Source: Pelagibacteraceae bacterium AG-430-F16
GTDB taxonomy: Bacteria; Pseudomonadota; Alphaproteobacteria; Pelagibacterales; Pelagibacteraceae
Direction: 5' to 3'
Assembly: GCA_003213015.1 (NCBI GenBank)
Contig: QCOG01000001.1
Coordinates: 1-64,000 of the forward strand
Length of the DNA stretch: 64,000 nt
How positions within the stretch are numbered: the first letter of the stretch is position 1; every line of letters begins with the position of its first letter. The notes beneath the pieces were generated by a model, which saw nothing but the letters and a program-made list of their open reading frames with translations, searched no databases and was not told the DNA's origin. Shown in pieces: positions 60,462-64,000 of the stretch. Both the position numbers and the translations under genes were made by a program.

Positions 60462-61038
60462 ATGTGCTCCTGCTCAATTTTTTAAGTTCTTGTTCAACTA
60501 AAGCAGAAACACTGCTTTCATTTACATCAGTTCCAATTAACCTTTTTATGACTTCGTTGGTTATATTAGAGGCTATTGAATTTATCTTTTTTGGTGAAGA
60601 TAATTTTAACTCGATTATTTCTTTTTCAACATTTTGAATTTCTGAATTTAAGTCTTCATCAAGTTTAATTTTTTTTTTGGTTATCTCAGAGACAACCCTC
60701 TCTCTTGCAGCTAACATTAATTCTTTAGCTTTGTTTTTACTTTTCAAAATTATCTCATCAAACTCTTTGAGATTTTTTTCACTTTGTTCTCTTTGCTTTT
60801 CAGCTGTCTCAATATTTTCTAAAATTTGCAATTTCCTCTGTTCTAGGTTTTTACTTATTCTAGGCAAGATAAATTTAGAAAGGACTAAAAAAAGGGTACC
60901 GAAAGTTATGGTCAACCAAAAAATTTGCGATACCCAAAATTCAGGATCCAATTGAGGCATTCCTCCTTTTTCTGCACTTTTCACCGCTAAAGTACAGAAT
61001 GAGAAATAAAAAATATTAAGTAAAATAATTTTTTTCAC
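60451..61038 (-). CDS. atpF2: ATP synthase F0 subunit b'
   Basis: Second peripheral-stalk subunit, 195 residues. It starts with a hydrophobic leader (KKIILLNIFYFSFCTLAVKSA) that looks like a signal peptide or extra helix. The b-type helix (PEFWVSQIFWLTITFGTLFLVLSKFILPRI) and a coiled coil follow. Longer than atpF and with the b' N-terminal extension. Six bases after atpE. Confidence 0.92.
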   Translation of the reverse strand: MKKIILLNIFYFSFCTLAVKSAEKGGMPQLDPEFWVSQIFWLTITFGTLFLVLSKFILPRISKNLEQRKLQILENIETAEKQREQSEKNLKEFDEIILKSKNKAKELMLAARERVVSEITKKKIKLDEDLNSEIQNVEKEIIELKLSSPKKINSIASNITNEVIKRLIGTDVNESSVSALVEQELKKLSRSTYGI

Positions 61039-61044
61039 AATAAT

Positions 61045-61272
61045 TTAAAAAGCAAATAAAATTATCAAAGCCACAACAAGTCCAAACAACCCAGTTGCCT
61101 CAGCTAATGCGAAACCTAAAAGTAAATTTGGAAATTGTTTTTGAGCTGCAGATGGATTTCTCATAGCGCCAGATAGATAATTACCAAAAATAATACCTAT
61201 TCCTACTCCTGCTCCTGCTAGAGCAATTGCCGCTAATCCTGCTCCAATCATTTTTGCTGCTTCTAACTCCAT
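61045..61272 (-). CDS. atpE: ATP synthase F0 subunit c
   Basis: Proton-carrying rotor ring. The 75 residues form two helices with the glycine-rich AIALAGAGVGIGIIFG and the essential carboxylate Glu58 in FALAEATGLFG. No Na+-binding signature (Gln/Glu/Ser set) is seen, so protons are the likely ion. Its ATG has a near-perfect ribosome site (AAGGAGGA, 61277-61284), in keeping with the need for many copies per enzyme. Confidence 0.97.
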   Translation of the reverse strand: MELEAAKMIGAGLAAIALAGAGVGIGIIFGNYLSGAMRNPSAAQKQFPNLLLGFALAEATGLFGLVVALIILFAF

Positions 61273-61288
61273 ATTATCCTCCTTATGA

Positions 61289-62023
61289 TTAATGGTGTAA
61301 ATTTAATGCATCATTTAAATAAATGCATGTTAAAATTGCAAAAACATAAGCTTGAAGAAAAGCAACTAATATCTCCAAACCTGTTAATGCAACTGAAAAA
61401 CTCAGTGGAAGCCATCCACCGACAATTCCAAGACTTACTACAAAGCCTCCGAATACCTTCATCATTGTATGTCCCGCCATCATATTTGCAAACAATCTTA
61501 CAGATAAACTGATGGGTCTACTTAAATAAGAAATAATTTCTATAACTACTATTAGCGGTAACAAGACAACTGGCACTCCGCTTGGTACAAAAAGTTTTAA
61601 ATATCCAAATCCATGTTTAATAAAACCAATAATTGTCACTCCGATGAAAATAAATGCTGCTAAAACAAATGTCACAATTATGTGGCTCGTTACTGTAAAA
61701 GAGTAGGGGATCATACCAAACATGTTACAAAAAAGAACAAACATAAAAAGTGAAAATATAAATGAAAAATATGGTTTAGCTTTCGAACCAGCTGTATCAC
61801 TTATCATTTTAGACACAAATGTATAACTAAGTTCCGAAAGCAATTGTATTTTATCAGGAATTATATTTCTCTTTTGCGCACCTAAATTAAAGATTATTAA
61901 TATTGCTAATGAGCTTATGACCATGAATAAACTTGCATTAGTAAAGGATAAATCTATTTCACCTATTTTTATTTCTGGACCAATTCTATAAACATTAAAT
62001 TGGTACATCGGATTCGCTGCCAT
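61289..62023 (-). CDS. atpB: ATP synthase F0 subunit a
   Basis: Proton half-channels beside the c-ring. The 244 residues have the essential arginine in SVRLFANMMAGH, plus GMIPYSFTVTSHI and ILVAFLQAYVFAILTCIYLNDALN. Five to six helices. Four bases after atpI and 16 before atpE. Confidence 0.96.
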   Translation of the reverse strand: MAANPMYQFNVYRIGPEIKIGEIDLSFTNASLFMVISSLAILIIFNLGAQKRNIIPDKIQLLSELSYTFVSKMISDTAGSKAKPYFSFIFSLFMFVLFCNMFGMIPYSFTVTSHIIVTFVLAAFIFIGVTIIGFIKHGFGYLKLFVPSGVPVVLLPLIVVIEIISYLSRPISLSVRLFANMMAGHTMMKVFGGFVVSLGIVGGWLPLSFSVALTGLEILVAFLQAYVFAILTCIYLNDALNLHH

Positions 62024-62027
62024 AAAA

Positions 62028-62294
62028 TCAATTCTGTAGTTTTTTTGCTGACCTTATTACATTTAATATACCCGCAACTACACCAACAAAAAAAAATATT
62101 ATTATTAACCATGGTTTAGTATCAAACCAATTATCTAAAATAAACCCTATAATTGTCCCTACTAATACAGCCGCCACTAACTCAGTGCTCAATTTGAAAG
62201 CTTGTCCAATATTAGATGTTTGTGGATTTTCTTTTTCTATTTTTAACTTTTTACGTGCATTTTTAAGGCGGTCTTTAAGCTGTTCTTTACCCAT
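62028..62294 (-). CDS. atpI: ATP synthase protein I (AtpI/AtpZ-like)
   Basis: 88 residues with two helices (about 33-52 and 61-80) and a basic N-terminus. It is thought to help c-ring assembly or Mg uptake. AFKLSTELVAAVLVGTIIGF and DNWFDTKPWLIIIFFFVG fit the family. Its start codon follows the SMC stop with no gap, so the ATP synthase genes are transcribed with smc. Confidence 0.9.
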   Translation of the reverse strand: MGKEQLKDRLKNARKKLKIEKENPQTSNIGQAFKLSTELVAAVLVGTIIGFILDNWFDTKPWLIIIFFFVGVVAGILNVIRSAKKLQN

Positions 62295-64000
62295 CTAGGC
62301 AACCATGCTCTCAGCTTTTTCAAGGTCAACTGAAACTAGTTGGCTTATGCCTTTCTCTGGCATGGTCACACCATAAAGTCTATTCATTTTTGACATGGTA
62401 AGTGCGTGATGGGTAACAATAATAAATTTTGTTTTAGTAATTTTTATGAGTTCATCCAAAAGATTACAAAAACGAGTAACGTTCGCGTCATCTAGAGGTG
62501 CATCTACTTCATCAAGAACACATATTGGTGAAGGGTTAGTTAAGAAAACTGCAAAAATTAAAGATAAAGCAGTCAGCGCTTGCTCTCCACCTGAAAGAAG
62601 AGTTATTGACTGAAGTCTTTTTCCTGGAGGACTTACCAACATTTCTAAACCTGCATCAAGTGGATCGTCAGAGTCAACTAATTCCAGTTTCGCACTACCA
62701 CCGTTAAATAATTTTGTATAAACTTCATTAAATTTTCTATTAACCTTTTCAAAAGCCTCAAGGAGTCTTTCTCGACCTTTTTGATTAAGTTCATTAATAC
62801 TTTCCTTAAGTTTAATAATGGCTGTAACTAAATCTGATCGATCTTTTTCCATTTTTTTAATTTCAATCTCATATTTACTTGTTTCTTCATCTGCTCTTAG
62901 ATTTACTGATCCTAATTTGTCTCTCTCTCTTTTCTTTTCATCAAGCAATTCTTCTTGTGTGAGTGCGTCTGGAAGATCACTTTTATCTTTCAAGTTTGAG
63001 AATTCAAAAACATCTTTTTCTGCAAGATTTAATTCATTTTCAATTCTTTCTAACAAATCAATTCTTCTTTTTGATAGACCATCTATTGTTGCTGTTGAAC
63101 TCGCTTTCCTTTCTCTGATTTCTATAGAATTTTCTCTGATCTCTGAAAGCTCAAGGTTTAAGGCGTTTGATTTTTTATCTGATATTTCAATTAATTTTTC
63201 ATTCTCTTCTTTCTCAATTTCAGAAAGTCTTAAATTTTCAGTTAGCTGTCCTTTTTTTTCTGCTTGAGTGTTTGGTTTATTTTCTAAAAGATTTAATTGA
63301 CTAGATGATTTTTTTCTTCTTTCATTAAGTTGTTTTATTGATTTGTCGGAATTTTCAAGTAGGTTTTTCCAACTTTCAATTTCTGTATCAATAATTTTTA
63401 TTCTCTCTTTTCTTTTAATTGAATCGTTTTTTATGTTTTGATTTTTACTGTAGCTTTCAGCATATTCTTCAATAATGTTTTTACATTCTTCAATAGCTTT
63501 TATGGCATCATCATTTTGGCTCTGATTGATTAAGGTCTTAACGTTTTCAAGATTGTTTTTAAGTTTATCTTTTACGGAAAAAAGATCATCATTAGATTTT
63601 TTTTCAGTATCGTAATATTTTGTATCAATATTGATTAAATCGTCTTTTTCCTCTTTCAACCTTTTTTCATTTGAATTAGCATCAATCGTAATACTTTTTT
63701 CTCTATCCAAATCATTATCTATTTCAACAAGGCTATTTTTAAAATTTTCAATCTCTCTTTGTATTCTATCATTTTCCTCATCCAAACTTTTGAGTTCCAA
63801 GTTTAATCTTTGGATTTTAGAAAGTATTTCAAAATTTTTTTCTTTAATTGGGGTGTTTGTTGCATTTTCACTTTCTATATTTTTTTCAATTTCATTAATT
63901 TTATTTGAAATACTTTCAAATTCTTGATCAGAATCTTTATTAATTTCTTTTTCTAAGGTAATTTCTTTGTCTATCTCCTGCAATTTTAAAAAATATAAAC
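62295..64000 (-). CDS. smc: Chromosome segregation protein SMC, N-terminal part outside the window
   Basis: About 568 codons of the C-terminal half; the frame stays open to the window edge, so the true start is upstream. It is a coiled coil rich in Glu/Lys/Asp/Asn without a visible hinge, followed by the ATPase head. The head has the ABC signature [14 protein letters not shown] and Walker [20 protein letters not shown] compacts and separates daughter chromosomes. Confidence 0.95.
   Translation of the reverse strand, partial: LYFLKLQEIDKEITLEKEINKDSDQEFESISNKINEIEKNIESENATNTPIKEKNFEILSKIQRLNLELKSLDEENDRIQREIENFKNSLVEIDNDLDREKSITIDANSNEKRLKEEKDDLINIDTKYYDTEKKSNDDLFSVKDKLKNNLENVKTLINQSQNDDAIKAIEECKNIIEEYAESYSKNQNIKNDSIKRKERIKIIDTEIESWKNLLENSDKSIKQLNERRKKSSSQLNLLENKPNTQAEKKGQLTENLRLSEIEKEENEKLIEISDKKSNALNLELSEIRENSIEIRERKASSTATIDGLSKRRIDLLERIENELNLAEKDVFEFSNLKDKSDLPDALTQEELLDEKKRERDKLGSVNLRADEETSKYEIEIKKMEKDRSDLVTAIIKLKESINELNQKGRERLLEAFEKVNRKFNEVYTKLFNGGSAKLELVDSDDPLDAGLEMLVSPPGKRLQSITLLSGGEQALTALSLIFAVFLTNPSPICVLDEVDAPLDDANVTRFCNLLDELIKITKTKFIIVTHHALTMSKMNRLYGVTMPEKGISQLVSVDLEKAESMVA

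Overview
The window looks like a piece of a streamlined marine alphaproteobacterial chromosome, most probably SAR11 (Pelagibacterales). The reasons are the very AT-rich sequence, gaps between genes that are usually tiny or negative, the alphaproteobacterial order ctaC-ctaD-ctaB-(coxF)-ctaG-ctaE-SURF1, split b and b' subunits of the ATP synthase, families typical of alphaproteobacteria (DUF2093, DUF3035, DUF6134, a RamB/ScfR-like regulator), and a crtIBY-blh carotenoid/retinal cassette. I saw no rRNA, tRNA, insertion sequence, prophage or CRISPR array.

Layout. 1-4.2 kb: RND efflux permease (its 3' part lies outside the window) with its adaptor, then a sulfurtransferase and MsrA. 4.2-15.2 kb: a mosaic of single genes (DMT transporter, DNA glycosylase, family-17 glycosyltransferase, purine phosphoribosyltransferase, AzgA-type purine permease, small heat-shock protein, oligopeptidase B, J-protein, GT9, DapA-like lyase, cyclopropane synthase). 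15.3-19.7 kb: a lysine-rich coiled-coil protein, then a RamB-like regulator divergent from a 53-aa ORF and aceA, with a cluster of TTTGTAAA-like sites between them. 19.7-23.5 kb: membrane and envelope genes. 23.6-26.5 kb: three tandem FkbM-like methyltransferase genes in a loosely packed island that ends in a decayed second copy of the groEL 3' end. 26.5-28.6 kb: groEL-groES. 28.6-35 kb: a tight HAD-ribF-ileS-lspA-DUF3035-pgi operon. 35-42.7 kb: rsmD-purD, then lpxL-lpxK-waaA-msbA-ubiA (lipid A/Kdo and quinone). 42.8-46.4 kb: DUF2721, quinone reductase, pirin, dehalogenase, rsmE. 46.5-53.3 kb: aa3 cytochrome oxidase with its assembly factors, and thrC. 53.3-59.9 kb (minus strand): crtI-crtB-crtY-blh-ispH-thrB-rnhA, overlapping end to start. 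60-64 kb: ATP synthase F0 genes (atpI-B-E-b'-b) and the C-terminal half of SMC.

How the genes work together. The last 18 kb is an energy block: cytochrome oxidase pumps protons, F0 conducts them, and between the two lies the route from phytoene to retinal, the chromophore of proteorhodopsin. The cassette abuts and overlaps ispH, which makes the isoprenoid precursors. crtE and the rhodopsin gene are not in the window.

The most striking cross-cutting signal is that five genes (Lys-rich protein, GT39-like transferase, ileS, SURF1, crtI) are each broken by one extra base in an A or T run of the coding strand. Removing that single base restores a full-length family member in every case. Because ileS is essential, these are probably consensus errors in homopolymers. 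Rescue by transcriptional slippage is the biological alternative and can be tested.
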